The notes: a model not told the origin generated them from the letters alone. Shown: positions 1 through 8,336, numbered from the stretch's first letter. The stretch is DNA of 64,000 nucleotides from Thermomonas sp. (GCA_016720345.1 JADKKV010000002.1:124001-188000); one strand, 5' to 3'. A program made the numbers and translations.

Positions 1-1
1 G

Positions 2-307
2 TCGATCCAGTTGCTGGCGAATGGCATGCGCGCACTGGCGGACAAGGCGATCGCGGGACTGACGATCCGCAAGGACCGGGTGGCGGCCACGCTGGCGCGC
101 AACCCGATCCTGGTCACCGCGCTGAATCCGGTGATTGGCTACGAGGCGGCGGCGAAGATCGCCAAGCGCGCGTATGCGGAAAACCGCCCGGTGCTGGAGG
201 TGGCGCTGGAGGACAGCGGACTGCCGGAAAAGACCTTGCGCCACCTGCTCGATCCGGCCCGATTGACGAAGGGAGGGATTGGCAGCGGCTCGGCAAGCAG
301 TACCTGA
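2..307 (+). CDS. fumC: Fumarate hydratase class II, C-terminal fragment
   Basis: Only the last 101 residues lie in the window; the gene enters from the left edge in frame 2. The tail contains the segments NPILVTALNPVIGYE and YEAAAKIAKRAYAENRPVLE, which are typical of the C-terminal domain of class II (iron-independent) fumarases, followed by the expected end region with SGLPEKTLRHLLDP. The enzyme interconverts fumarate and L-malate in the TCA cycle in the cytoplasm. The catalytic domain is outside the window. It converges on the DUF2884 lipoprotein gene, with a strong hairpin in the 37-bp gap. Confidence 0.93.
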   Translation, partial: SIQLLANGMRALADKAIAGLTIRKDRVAATLARNPILVTALNPVIGYEAAAKIAKRAYAENRPVLEVALEDSGLPEKTLRHLLDPARLTKGGIGSGSASST

Positions 308-308
308 A

Positions 309-337
309 CCCGGCCCGGCGCAGCACGCCGGACCGGG
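309..337. terminator. Hairpin between convergent fumC and DUF2884 genes
   Basis: CCCGGCCCGGCG and CGCCGGACCGGG form a 12-bp stem with a single mismatch around a 5-nt loop. It sits directly after the fumC stop and just before the stop of the convergent lipoprotein gene, where a bidirectional terminator is expected. No clear T-run follows on the plus strand, so termination strength is uncertain. Confidence 0.5.
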
Positions 338-344
338 ACAACCA

Positions 345-1034
345 TCAGTTGCTGGTGACGCTGACGCCGTTGCCGGTCTTGTGCTTGCCGCAATCGTCGA
401 TGTCTTCCTGGGTCATCCGCGCATACGGCTGGAACGCGGGCAGCGAGGCCGCAAGCGCCTGCTGGCTCGCCAGCAGCCCCGGCAATTGCGTGCAAAGCTT
501 CATCGCTTCGGCCTCGATCTTCTTGCCCTGCGCCTGCATCCGCTGCTCGAAGGCCTGTTCGCCCTCCTTGCCACCGAAGATCGCGCCGGCCACGCCGGCG
601 ATCGCCTCGCCGGCGATGTCCGCACCCTGCACGCCGATCGCCATGCCGGCCTCGGCAAGGCCGATGATCCGGCCGCGGTAGTCGAGCAATTGCTCGCGCT
701 GCCCGGCGCTGACCGGCACCGCCTTGCCCTCGACCAGCAGGTCGCCCTGCGGGGTGATCTCCGCCTTCGGCAGCCCGGCGTCGGTGGTGTGCACCTGCGT
801 GCCGTTGACGTTCAGGTTGAAGCCGTCGCTGATGCTGATGTTGCCGTTGCGCAGCTCCTGGCGGGCTTCGGTGATCGCCTTCTCCACCTCGCGACCGATG
901 AAGCCCTTCGGGGACGCGCTGCCCGCGGGCGGCGCTGGTGGGGCGGGCGGCGCCGGCGGCGCGGGGGGCTCGCTGCAGGCGAGCAACGTGGTGCCGGCAA
1001 GCAGGGCGAGGGCGAGGGCGTGGATCTGCTTCAT
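345..1034 (-). CDS. DUF2884 (YggN-like) lipoprotein, first copy
   Basis: A 229-residue protein. I chose the ATG at 1034 because it starts a lipoprotein signal (MKQIHALALALLAGTTLLAC) with the lipobox ending in Cys20; a longer frame upstream has no signal. After the Cys comes a proline-rich tether of PPA repeats, then a body with AEITPQGDLLVEGKAV and a downstream helix-rich region that match the DUF2884/YggN pattern (a short beta motif 'D-L-L-V-G-K', a 'QR..L..YR' helix, then a long helical part). The function of the family is unknown. It is the last gene of a run containing a second DUF2884 gene, an ABC transporter and a GntR regulator, so an envelope role is inferred. Confidence 0.75.
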   Translation of the reverse strand: MKQIHALALALLAGTTLLACSEPPAPPAPPAPPAPPAGSASPKGFIGREVEKAITEARQELRNGNISISDGFNLNVNGTQVHTTDAGLPKAEITPQGDLLVEGKAVPVSAGQREQLLDYRGRIIGLAEAGMAIGVQGADIAGEAIAGVAGAIFGGKEGEQAFEQRMQAQGKKIEAEAMKLCTQLPGLLASQQALAASLPAFQPYARMTQEDIDDCGKHKTGNGVSVTSN

Positions 1035-1050
1035 TGCGCGTGGCTCCGGG

Positions 1051-1719
1051 TCAAAGTGATGCGAAATCGCGGCGGACCTGCTTTTCGCAGTCGTCCACGT
1101 CACCCGCTTCGAGGGTGGCATAGGGCCGGAACTGCGCGAGGCTGGACGCCAGTCGCTGCTGGGCCTGCAGCAGCGCCGGCAGTTGCCGGCAGATGCCGCG
1201 CACGCCGGGCTCGACTTCCGCCCTGACCAGGCGCTCGATGCGGCGTTCCAGGCTTCCGGTCATCGCGCCCACGACAAGTCCGAACAGGGACCCATTGCCG
1301 ACCGCATCCAGCGCCGCTTCGGCGCTGCGCTGGCCGATGTCGATCCCGCTCTTGGCGATGCCGATCACCTGGCCGCGGTAGGCCAGCAGCTGACGGCGCT
1401 GGCCGCCGTCGATGGCTTGCGGCTTGCCGTCGATCAGGAAATCGCCGCGCGGGGTGATTTCAGCCTGCGGCAGCGCCGTGTTGCGTGCCTGCTTGCGCGT
1501 GCCGTCCTGGCCGAAGCGCAGGCCCTTGTCCAGGCGCAGGTTGTCGGTCTCCAGCTCGCGCCTGGCCTTGGCCAGGTCGATGCGCACTTCCTTGCGCGCG
1601 TCGGCGAGTTCGTGGCGGATCTCGGCACCGATGCCGACCTGGGTGCCATGGTTGCCGTGGGCCTGCACACCGGACAACGGGGCGCTGGCGAGCAGGGCGA
1701 CGGCGAGGATTCGCTTCAT
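1051..1719 (-). CDS. DUF2884 (YggN-like) exported protein, second copy
   Basis: A 222-residue protein starting at the ATG at 1719, with a cleavable signal peptide (MKRILAVALLASAPLSGVQA, then HGNHG) and no lipobox, so probably periplasmic. The middle part AEITPRGDFLIDGKPQAI and the following GQRRQLLAYRGQVIGIAKSG closely parallel the adjacent lipoprotein copy, indicating a tandem duplication in which one copy is anchored and one is soluble. It lies 16 bp upstream of the lipoprotein copy and 38 bp downstream of the ABC permease stop. Function unknown; context suggests it works with the transporter. Confidence 0.72.
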   Translation of the reverse strand: MKRILAVALLASAPLSGVQAHGNHGTQVGIGAEIRHELADARKEVRIDLAKARRELETDNLRLDKGLRFGQDGTRKQARNTALPQAEITPRGDFLIDGKPQAIDGGQRRQLLAYRGQVIGIAKSGIDIGQRSAEAALDAVGNGSLFGLVVGAMTGSLERRIERLVRAEVEPGVRGICRQLPALLQAQQRLASSLAQFRPYATLEAGDVDDCEKQVRRDFASL

Positions 1720-1757
1720 GTCAGGGTCCTGTGTTGGGGTCGGGTGGAACGAGGGCC

Positions 1758-2825
1758 TCAGCCCTCGTCCCTCCAGCGGCGCAGGCGGATCGCGCCGGTG
1801 ATCATCGCAATGCCCGCCGCCGCGCCGATCCACAGCTGGGTGGTGGCCAGCACCGAGTACATCGCCTTCAGCGCATCCAGGTGGCCGAACATGTCGCCCG
1901 GGGTCTTGAAGCGCAGGCCGTCGGTGTTGGCGACGTCGATCCAGGTGCCCGGGAACACGCCGCCCAGCAGGCGGGCGACCACGTTCTTCCAGAACCAGCC
2001 GCTTTCCAGGTCGAACAGGTTCATCACGTCGAACCAGGTGATGAAGATGCCGGCGAACAGCGGGATCACGATCGCCCACAGGAACGGCTTGCTGCGCGAC
2101 CACGCCGAGCACAGCAGCAGCCAGCCCACGGTCGGCAGCGCCCACAGCGCGTACACCGGGATCGCCGCCAGCATCAGGCCGGCGTTCGCCAGCGGATTGC
2201 CCGCGCCCCACAGCAACTGGATCGGGTTGCCGTTGTGCAGCAGCACGAACACACTGAGCAGCAGCAGGAACGCGAACATGGTCGCGATCGCCGCGCCGAT
2301 CGCCAGGGTCGGCGCCACCAGCAGGGCACTGGCGGCCTTCGACAGCACGGTGTCGCGGTCGGAAACCGGCAGCGACTTCCAGAACAGCACGCTACGGTCC
2401 TTGCGCTCGTCGTACAGGCTGCCCAAACAGTAGAAGAACACGACGAAGCCGAGCACGATCAGCGGCCACATCGACGAGGACAGCATGCTGAGGTCGATGC
2501 CGCCGGCCAGCTTGCGCAGGTCCTCGGCATCCATCTTCGAGGTGATCATGCCAAGGTCGAGGCCGTTGATCATGACGTCGCCATCGATCTGCAGCTTGCC
2601 GCTGGCGGCGGCACGGCGGGCCGCGACTTCACCGAAGATCAGTGCCATCAGGGTCAGCACCAGCGAAATGCCGCCGGCCCAGACCGGGGCCCACAGGAAT
2701 CCGCCCTTGTGCTCCCAGAATTCGCGGCGCAGCAGCAGCTTCAGCTTGTGGGTGGCGTGCGGCGCGGCGCGCGGCGCGCGCGGACGGTCGGCGTCCAGTG
2801 CCATCGCGTCAACAGAGGTGTTCAT
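1758..2825 (-). CDS. ABC transporter permease (ABC-2 type)
   Basis: A 355-residue inner-membrane protein with about six hydrophobic segments (for example WPLIVLGFVVFFYCLGSLYD and LLVAPTLAIGAAIATMFAFL), preceded by a basic cytoplasmic N-terminus LKLLLRREFWEHKG that is typical of ABC-2 permeases next to YtrA-type regulators. A large loop of about 90 residues after the first membrane span is predicted. It starts in a 4-bp ATGA overlap with the ATPase gene, so the two are translationally coupled and form one exporter-type transporter. The substrate is unknown. A short inverted repeat (GAGGGC..GCCCTC) overlaps its stop codon and might partly separate it from the DUF2884 genes. Confidence 0.85.
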   Translation of the reverse strand: MNTSVDAMALDADRPRAPRAAPHATHKLKLLLRREFWEHKGGFLWAPVWAGGISLVLTLMALIFGEVAARRAAASGKLQIDGDVMINGLDLGMITSKMDAEDLRKLAGGIDLSMLSSSMWPLIVLGFVVFFYCLGSLYDERKDRSVLFWKSLPVSDRDTVLSKAASALLVAPTLAIGAAIATMFAFLLLLSVFVLLHNGNPIQLLWGAGNPLANAGLMLAAIPVYALWALPTVGWLLLCSAWSRSKPFLWAIVIPLFAGIFITWFDVMNLFDLESGWFWKNVVARLLGGVFPGTWIDVANTDGLRFKTPGDMFGHLDALKAMYSVLATTQLWIGAAAGIAMITGAIRLRRWRDEG

Positions 2826-3694
2826 GCGTAGGTTCCCTTCATGGTGGCGACGAACAGGTCGGCCAGGCCCGGCGTACGGGTTTCGCCGAGCAGGGCCAGC
2901 TGCCCGGGGTTGGCGCCGTCGAACAGCATCACGGTCTTGCCGAACGGCAGGGCGCGCTCGTCGATGGGTTTCAGGCCGCGCGCGGCATCCAGCTTGTCCG
3001 CATTGACCAGCACCTCGGCGTAGCGGTTGCCCAACTCGTCCATCGGCGCGTTCAGCACGATCTTGCCGTCGCGGATGAACATCACGTCGGTGAGGATGTG
3101 TTCGATCTCCTCGACCTGGTGGGTGGTGACCAGGATGGTCTTCTCTTCATCGAAGTAATCCTCCAGCAGGCGCTGGTAGAACTGCTTGCGATACAGGATG
3201 TCGAGGCCGAGGGTGGGCTCGTCCAGCACCAGCAGCTTGGCGTCGATCGCCATCACCAGCGCCAGGTGCAGCTGCACGATCATGCCCTTGGACATCTCGC
3301 GCACCCGCAGCCCGGGGGTGAGCTGGGTGCCCTCGAGGAAGCGCCGGCACTTGGCGGCGTCGAAGCGCGGATGCACGCCGGCCACGAACTCGATCGCTTC
3401 CTTCACCTTCATCCAGCGCGGCAGCACGGCCACGTCGGCGATGAAGCAGACATCGTTCATCAGTTCGTCGCGCTGGGTGCGCGGATCCTTGCCCAGCACC
3501 TTCAGCTGGCCATCGAACGGGATCAGGCCGAGGATCGCCTTCAGCGCGGTGGTCTTGCCGGCGCCGTTGGGGCCGATCAGGCCGACGATGCGGCCCACCG
3601 GGATGTCGAAGTCGGTACCGTTGAGCGCCAGCTTGTTCTTGTAGCCCTTGCGCAGGCCGCGGGCGCTGACCACGTTGTTGATGACGGCGCTCAT
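2822..3694 (-). CDS. ABC transporter ATP-binding protein
   Basis: A 290-residue ATPase. The start at 3694 overlaps the GntR stop (ATGA) and begins the domain properly; an upstream in-frame extension is not credible. Walker A is GLIGPNGAGKTTALKA, the signature is weak (REMSKGMIVQLHLALVMA), Walker B is LLVLDEPTLGLD, and the switch His is in LVTTHQVEE. The signature deviates from LSGGQ (MSKGM), as is common in YtrB-like ATPases. It energises the adjacent permease. The gene order GntR-ATPase-permease is that of ytr-type operons, which elsewhere respond to cell-wall-active compounds; that response is not shown here. Confidence 0.9.
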   Translation of the reverse strand: MSAVINNVVSARGLRKGYKNKLALNGTDFDIPVGRIVGLIGPNGAGKTTALKAILGLIPFDGQLKVLGKDPRTQRDELMNDVCFIADVAVLPRWMKVKEAIEFVAGVHPRFDAAKCRRFLEGTQLTPGLRVREMSKGMIVQLHLALVMAIDAKLLVLDEPTLGLDILYRKQFYQRLLEDYFDEEKTILVTTHQVEEIEHILTDVMFIRDGKIVLNAPMDELGNRYAEVLVNADKLDAARGLKPIDERALPFGKTVMLFDGANPGQLALLGETRTPGLADLFVATMKGTYA

Positions 3695-4062
3695 TTGGCA
3701 CCCCACTTGCCCTTCGGGTCGAGCAGTTCCTGCAGGTCCAGGCCGAGGCGCTGGATGCGCTCCAGCACCAGCGGCCATTCCTCGCGCAGGAAGCGGTCGC
3801 GCTCGCTGGTCTTCAACCTCGAAGGCGCGCCTTCGGTCACGTACATGCCAAGTCCCCTACGTTTTTCGACGAGTTGGTCGTCCGCGAGCTCCTGGTAGGC
3901 GCGCGAGACGGTGATCGGGTTGAGCTGGTATTCGGCCGCCACCTGGCGTACCGAAGGCAGCGCGTCGCCGGGCTTGAGGACGCCGTCGAGCAACATCGCG
4001 ACGACGCGTTCCTTCAGCTGGCGGTAGATGGGAGCGCCATCGCTCCATTCGACTGCGGTCAT
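3691..4062 (-). CDS. GntR-family transcriptional regulator, YtrA subfamily
   Basis: A 123-residue repressor-type protein: winged helix-turn-helix at about residues 12-78 (PIYRQLKERVVAMLLDGVL, then PSVRQVAAEYQLNPITVSRA and LVEKRRGLGMYV) followed by only about 45 residues, the short helical dimerisation tail that defines the YtrA subfamily rather than the FadR or HutC ones. It lies 3 bp after a small secreted-protein gene and overlaps the ATPase gene by 4 bp. It probably represses its own operon through the inverted repeat AACTA-N6-TAGTT that covers the promoter at 4367-4382. Confidence 0.9.
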   Translation of the reverse strand: MTAVEWSDGAPIYRQLKERVVAMLLDGVLKPGDALPSVRQVAAEYQLNPITVSRAYQELADDQLVEKRRGLGMYVTEGAPSRLKTSERDRFLREEWPLVLERIQRLGLDLQELLDPKGKWGAK

Positions 4063-4065
4063 GGG

Positions 4066-4329
4066 TCAGCCCCGGGGTGCAAAGGAAAAGAAGGGCATCG
4101 CGACCGATTGCCGGTGCGTGCGGCGGAGGTGCCGGCGGGGGGTAGCCTCGACCTTGCCGGTACGGTCGTGGCTGGCCACGCCATCTGCCGGGGTGGTCGA
4201 GGCAAGGGTGGCCGACGCGGGGGCCGGCGCGAACGCCGGACTGGCCGGGCCCGCGGTCAGCAGGCCAAGCACGAACAGGCTGCTGCTCGCGATCATGGCC
4301 ATGACGGTGTTGTGGAGCTTGCGGTTCAT
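4066..4329 (-). CDS. Small exported protein heading the ABC operon
   Basis: An 87-residue unknown protein. The ATG at 4329 is the start that gives a signal peptide (MNRKLHNTVMAMIASSSLFVLGLL, then a TAGPASPAFA cleavage region). The mature part is small, Ala/Thr/Pro-rich and ends in a basic, aromatic tail (RRHLRRTHRQ then MPFFSF). It is the promoter-proximal gene of the GntR-ABC-DUF2884 operon, 3 bp before the regulator. I do not recognise a family. It could be a small periplasmic partner of the transporter or partly a leader whose translation matters. Confidence 0.55.
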   Translation of the reverse strand: MNRKLHNTVMAMIASSSLFVLGLLTAGPASPAFAPAPASATLASTTPADGVASHDRTGKVEATPRRHLRRTHRQSVAMPFFSFAPRG

Positions 4330-4366
4330 GGTGAACGTCCTGCTCTGGGGGTTCGGTGTTGTAGGC

Positions 4367-4395
4367 AACTATAACACTAGTTTTCGACCCGTCAA
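4367..4395 (-). promoter_or_regulatory. Promoter and candidate operator of the GntR-ABC operon
   Basis: Reading on the minus strand, TTGACG (4395-4390) and TATAGT (4373-4368) are separated by 16 bp, a good sigma-70 promoter. The perfect inverted repeat AACTA-GTGTTA-TAGTT (4382-4367) covers the -10 box and is the best candidate operator for the YtrA-type repressor encoded in the same operon. The transcript would start about 30 nt upstream of the small exported protein gene at 4329. Confidence 0.65.
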
Positions 4396-4459
4396 GTGTC
4401 GACCAACCCAACTGAAGTCATACTTGGCCCACCCACGCCGAGAATGCCCGGAGCCCCCG

Positions 4460-5035
4460 ATGAATCGCGCACGCCACCTGCTGCTTGCCCTGGTCCTGTT
4501 GTTGCCGCTGGTTGCCGGCGCGGCCAAGGGCGGGTTGCTGGACCGCAGTTTCCGCCCGCTCGCCGGCAAGACCCCGGTCAACCTGCAGCAGGCCTATGGC
4601 GGCAAGGTGCTGCTGGTGGTCAACACCGCCAGCAAGTGCGGTTTCACCCCGCAGTTCGAGGGCCTGGAGGCCCTGCACGCCAAGTACGCGGGCAAGGGCT
4701 TCGCGGTGCTGGGCTTCCCGTCCGGCGACTTCATGGAGCAGGAATTCACCGACGAAAAGAAGATCCAGGAGTTCTGCACGCTCACCTACGGGGTGAAGTT
4801 CCCGATGTTTGCAAAGACCCATGTCAAGGGTAAGGACGCCGATCCCTTCTACAAGGAGCTTGCGGCCAAGACCGGGGAAGCGCCCAAGTGGAACTTCCAC
4901 AAGTACCTGGTGGCGCGCGACGGTCGGACCGTCAAGGCCTTCGGCAGTCGCACTGCGCCTGACGACAAGGCGCTGGTGGCGGCGATCGAGGCGGCGCTCG
5001 CAGTCCCGGCCATCCCGGCGACACCCGCCCGCTGA
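4460..5035 (+). CDS. Exported glutathione peroxidase-like thiol peroxidase
   Basis: A 191-residue protein with a signal peptide (MNRARHLLLALVLLLPLVAG), so periplasmic. The thioredoxin-like peroxidase domain has the peroxidatic Cys60 in VVNTASKCGFTPQ and the Trp-Asn pair in PKWNFHKYLV. The usual second motif (FPCNQF) is changed to FPSGDF, so the Gln of the Cys-Gln-Trp-Asn tetrad appears to be Asp. A second Cys in IQEFC could act as resolving residue, favouring thioredoxin-like reductants over glutathione. It reduces peroxides. It diverges from the GntR-ABC operon. Confidence 0.85.
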   Translation: MNRARHLLLALVLLLPLVAGAAKGGLLDRSFRPLAGKTPVNLQQAYGGKVLLVVNTASKCGFTPQFEGLEALHAKYAGKGFAVLGFPSGDFMEQEFTDEKKIQEFCTLTYGVKFPMFAKTHVKGKDADPFYKELAAKTGEAPKWNFHKYLVARDGRTVKAFGSRTAPDDKALVAAIEAALAVPAIPATPAR

Positions 5036-5134
5036 GGCCTCATTGCCATTGCCGTCGCCGCGGCGGCACCCGACAATAGTCCGTTCAGCCATGGCCACCT
5101 AGGCTACGGCGGCACACACCCCAGGAGTTTCCCG

Positions 5135-6061
5135 ATGTCCTTTCCCCTGAGCGCGCGCCTGCGCGCCGCCTGCGTGCTGGTGATCGCGCTGTTCGCCGGC
5201 GGTTTCGCGCATGCCCAGTCCGCCCCCTCCAGCGAGCGCGACAAGGTCGGCTACATGATCGGCATGGACGTGGCGAAATCGGTGGCCCCGGCGGTGCCGG
5301 ACATGGACATGGCCGCGTTCCAGCGCGCCATCGACAACGCCCTCAAAGGCGGCAAGCCGCTGCTGGACGAGGCTTCCAGCAAGCAGGTCGGGCAGGCGCT
5401 GATGGCCAGCATCAATGCCCGCAAGGGCGGGGCTGCGCCCACCGCCGCGGTGGATCGCGCCAAGGTCGGCCTGCTGGTCGGGTCGGACATCGGGCGCTCG
5501 CTTGCCGACATCAAGGGCGAGTTCGACATGCCGATGTTCCTCGCCGGGTTCAAGGCCGCCTCCGACCCCGCCGGCAAGCCGTTGCTGAGCGAAGCCGATG
5601 CGAACGCGGTCAGGGCCTCGTTCTCGGCACGCCTGACCGCGGACCGACAGGCCGCGCAGATCGCGCAGGCCCAGTCCAACGCGAAGGCCGGTGACGACTT
5701 CCTCGCCAGGAACAAGGCGGTCAAGGGCGTGTTCACCACCCCGAGCGGGCTGCAGTACATGGTCCTGCGCCAGGGCAATGGCGCGCGCCCGAAGCCGGGC
5801 CAGAAGGTGCGCGTCAACTATGAGGGCAAGCTGCTCGACGGCACCGTGTTCGACAGTTCATACGAACGGGGCCAGCCGGCCGAATTCAGCCTCAGCCAGG
5901 TCATCCCGGGCTGGACCGAGGGTGTTGGCCTGATGCCGGTGGGCGGCAAGTACCGGTTCTGGATTCCCGGCAAGCTCGCCTATGGCGAGAAGGGCGCGGG
6001 CCGGGAAATCCCGCCGAACTCCACCCTGACCTTCGATGTCGAACTGCTCGGCGTCCTGTAA
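5135..6061 (+). CDS. Exported FKBP-type prolyl isomerase with duplicated N-terminal domain
   Basis: A 308-residue protein with a good Shine-Dalgarno (CAGGAG) before the ATG and a signal peptide ending AHAQ. Two Mip/FkpA-type dimerisation units follow in tandem, each opening with the same kind of motif ([14 protein letters not shown] near residue 37, [14 protein letters not shown] near 110), then a helix and a C-terminal FKBP domain from about residue 200 ([57 protein letters not shown]). Family members normally have one N-terminal unit. It catalyses peptidyl-prolyl cis-trans isomerisation and helps envelope protein folding. The next gene is a paralogue with the single-unit layout. Confidence 0.92.
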   Translation: MSFPLSARLRAACVLVIALFAGGFAHAQSAPSSERDKVGYMIGMDVAKSVAPAVPDMDMAAFQRAIDNALKGGKPLLDEASSKQVGQALMASINARKGGAAPTAAVDRAKVGLLVGSDIGRSLADIKGEFDMPMFLAGFKAASDPAGKPLLSEADANAVRASFSARLTADRQAAQIAQAQSNAKAGDDFLARNKAVKGVFTTPSGLQYMVLRQGNGARPKPGQKVRVNYEGKLLDGTVFDSSYERGQPAEFSLSQVIPGWTEGVGLMPVGGKYRFWIPGKLAYGEKGAGREIPPNSTLTFDVELLGVL

Positions 6062-6113
6062 CCGCGCCCGCCCCTTGCTGCATTCCCAATCGCATTCCCC
6101 GGAGTCCCAATCG

Positions 6114-6899
6114 ATGAAGCCCGTTGTCCGTGCCACCGCCATCGCCGTCGCCACCATGATGGCGCTGGGCGCCTGCGACAAGATCGCCGAAAAGCCCGCC
6201 GAAGCCGCCAAGCCCGCGGAAGCGGCCAAGGACGCCGCCGCCAGCGACGGCAAGTCGACCTATCCGGGCCTGCCCACCGAGAAGGAGCAGATCAGCTACA
6301 CGATCGGCATGGCGATGGGCAAGCAGCTCACCGAGATCAAGGACGAGGTCAACCTCGACACCGTGGTCAAGGCGATGCGCTCGCAGATGGCCGCGGAGAA
6401 GCTGCTGCTGACCGAGGAGCAGGCCAAGACCATCTTCGAAGGCTTCGGCCAGAAGATGCAGGCCAAGCAGATCGCCAAGATGATGGCGGATGCCAAGAAC
6501 AACCTCGACAACGGCAACAAGTTCCTGGCCGGCAACGGCAAGAAGGACGGCATCACCACCACCGCTTCCGGCCTGCAGTACCAGGTCCTCACCGCCGGCA
6601 CCGGCGCCAAGCCAGGCGCGAAGGACGGCGTCAAGGTGCACTACAAGGGCACCCTGCTGGACGGCAAGACCTTCGACAGTTCGTATGACCGCGGCGAACC
6701 GGCGGTGATGCCGCTGGAAGGCGTGATCCCGGGCTGGCAGGAAGGCCTGCAGCTGATGGCGGTCGGCGGCAAGTACAAGTTCTGGATCCCCGCGACGCTC
6801 GCCTACGGCGAACAGGCGCCGCCGATGATCGGCCCGAACCAGGTGCTGGTGTTCGAAGTCGAGCTGCTGGACATCATCAAGCCGGGCGCGAAGAAGTAA
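6114..6899 (+). CDS. FKBP-type peptidyl-prolyl isomerase, lipoprotein
   Basis: A 261-residue Mip/FkpA-like protein. The ATG at 6114 starts a lipoprotein signal (MKPVVRATAIAVATMMALGAC), with Lys/Ala/Glu-rich linker repeats (EKPAEAAKPAEAAK), one FKBP N-terminal dimerisation unit (ISYTIGMAMGKQL) and a C-terminal FKBP domain (GLQYQVLTAGTGAKPG, FDSSYDRGEPA, VIPGWQEGLQLM, YKFWIPATLAYGEQ). It is a membrane-anchored folding catalyst. It lies 52 bp after the soluble paralogue and ends at a strong terminator, so the two PPIases probably share one transcript. Confidence 0.93.
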   Translation: MKPVVRATAIAVATMMALGACDKIAEKPAEAAKPAEAAKDAAASDGKSTYPGLPTEKEQISYTIGMAMGKQLTEIKDEVNLDTVVKAMRSQMAAEKLLLTEEQAKTIFEGFGQKMQAKQIAKMMADAKNNLDNGNKFLAGNGKKDGITTTASGLQYQVLTAGTGAKPGAKDGVKVHYKGTLLDGKTFDSSYDRGEPAVMPLEGVIPGWQEGLQLMAVGGKYKFWIPATLAYGEQAPPMIGPNQVLVFEVELLDIIKPGAKK

Positions 6900-6915
6900 T
6901 CTGCGCGACACCCGC

Positions 6916-6949
6916 GGGGCGCATCCTCGCGGGTGCGCCCCGTTTCTTT
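6916..6949 (+). terminator. Intrinsic terminator after the FKBP genes
   Basis: GGGGCGCA (6916-6923) pairs perfectly with TGCGCCCC (6934-6941), followed by GTTTCTTT. This separates the prolyl isomerase pair from ugd. Confidence 0.85.
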
Positions 6950-6977
6950 GCTCCACGTCCACCCTGGAACCCACCGC

Positions 6978-8336
6978 ATGCGCGTCTGCATCTTCGGCAC
7001 CGGTTACGTTGGCCTGGTCACCGGCACCTGCCTGGCCGAGGTCGGCCATGACGTGGTCTGCGTCGACATCGACGCGGCCAAGGTCGAAGGCCTCAACCGC
7101 GGCGTGATCCCGATCTACGAGCCGGGCCTGACCCCGATGGTGCAGGCCAACCATGCCGCCGGGCGCCTGCGTTTCACCACCGATGCCGCCGCCGGCATCG
7201 CCCATGGCGATGTCGTCTTCATCGCGGTCGGCACCCCGCCGGACGAGGACGGCAGCGCCGACCTGACCTACGTGCTGGCGGTCGCCCGCAGCATCGGCCA
7301 GCACCTCGCGCGGCCGGCGGTGGTGGTGGACAAGTCCACCGTGCCGGTGGGCACCGCCGACAAGGTGCGCGCCGCAATCGCGTCCGTGCTGGCGGAGCGG
7401 GGCGCGGACATCGCTTTCGACGTGGTCTCCAACCCCGAATTCCTGAAGGAGGGCGCGGCGGTCGAGGACTGCATGCGCCCGGACCGGATCGTCATCGGCA
7501 CCGGCAGCGCGCAGGCGCTGGAGAAGCTCAAGCGCCTGTACGCGCCGTTCAACCGCAACCACGAGCGCATCGTGGCGATGGACGTGCGCTCGGCCGAACT
7601 GACCAAGTACGCCGCCAACGCGATGCTGGCGACCAAGATCAGCTTCATGAACGAGATCGCCAACATCGCCGAACAGGTCGGTGCGGACGTGGAGATGGTG
7701 CGCAAGGGGATCGGGTCGGATCCGCGCATCGGCTGGCATTTCATCTACCCGGGCGCAGGCTACGGCGGCTCGTGTTTCCCCAAGGACGTGCAGGCGCTGG
7801 CGAAGACCGCCCAGCAGCATGGCGTGCAGCCGCGCCTGCTGGATGCGGTGGAAGCGGTCAACGCCGCGCAGAAGGGCCACCTGTTCGAACTGATCGCCCG
7901 CCATTACGGCGGCGTGCAGCACCTGCGCGGCAAGACCGTGGCGGTGTGGGGGCTGGCGTTCAAGCCCAATACCGACGACATGCGCGAGGCGTCCAGCCGC
8001 ACCCTGCTGGCCCAGCTGTGGGAGGCCGGTGCCCGCGTGCGCGCCTTCGATCCCGAAGCGATGGAGGAGACCCGTCGCATCTTCGGCGACCGCGACGGCC
8101 TGCTGTTGTGCGATTCCGCGGGCGAAGCAGTGCAGGGCGCGGACGCGCTGGTGGTGGTCACCGAGTGGAAGCAGTTCCGCAGCCCCGACTTCGGCATGCT
8201 CAAGGCGGCGCTGGCCGACGGCGTGGTGTTCGACGGCCGCAACCTGTACGAACCCGCGGATGTCGAAGCCGCCGGCGTGGCCTACTACGGCATCGGGCGC
8301 GGGCGCTCGCTGCGTGGCGACCGGACCGGCGCATGA
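6978..8336 (+). CDS. ugd: UDP-glucose 6-dehydrogenase
   Basis: A 452-residue enzyme that oxidises UDP-glucose to UDP-glucuronate with two NAD+, feeding exopolysaccharide and LPS sugars. The ATG at 6978 places the Rossmann motif [20 protein letters not shown] at the N-terminus. Other marks are [39 protein letters not shown], the catalytic cysteine in [16 protein letters not shown] (near residue 260) and the C-terminal domain [16 protein letters not shown]. Length is normal for the family. It overlaps slyX by 4 bp (ATGA). I prefer ugd over GDP-mannose dehydrogenase because of the central [15 protein letters not shown] segment. Confidence 0.96.
   Translation: MRVCIFGTGYVGLVTGTCLAEVGHDVVCVDIDAAKVEGLNRGVIPIYEPGLTPMVQANHAAGRLRFTTDAAAGIAHGDVVFIAVGTPPDEDGSADLTYVLAVARSIGQHLARPAVVVDKSTVPVGTADKVRAAIASVLAERGADIAFDVVSNPEFLKEGAAVEDCMRPDRIVIGTGSAQALEKLKRLYAPFNRNHERIVAMDVRSAELTKYAANAMLATKISFMNEIANIAEQVGADVEMVRKGIGSDPRIGWHFIYPGAGYGGSCFPKDVQALAKTAQQHGVQPRLLDAVEAVNAAQKGHLFELIARHYGGVQHLRGKTVAVWGLAFKPNTDDMREASSRTLLAQLWEAGARVRAFDPEAMEETRRIFGDRDGLLLCDSAGEAVQGADALVVVTEWKQFRSPDFGMLKAALADGVVFDGRNLYEPADVEAAGVAYYGIGRGRSLRGDRTGA

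Noticed and set aside
1740-1780. Terminator between the ABC permease and DUF2884 genes
   Set aside because: GAGGGC..GCCCTC is only 6 bp with no T-run and overlaps the stop codon; I noted it but do not call a terminator.
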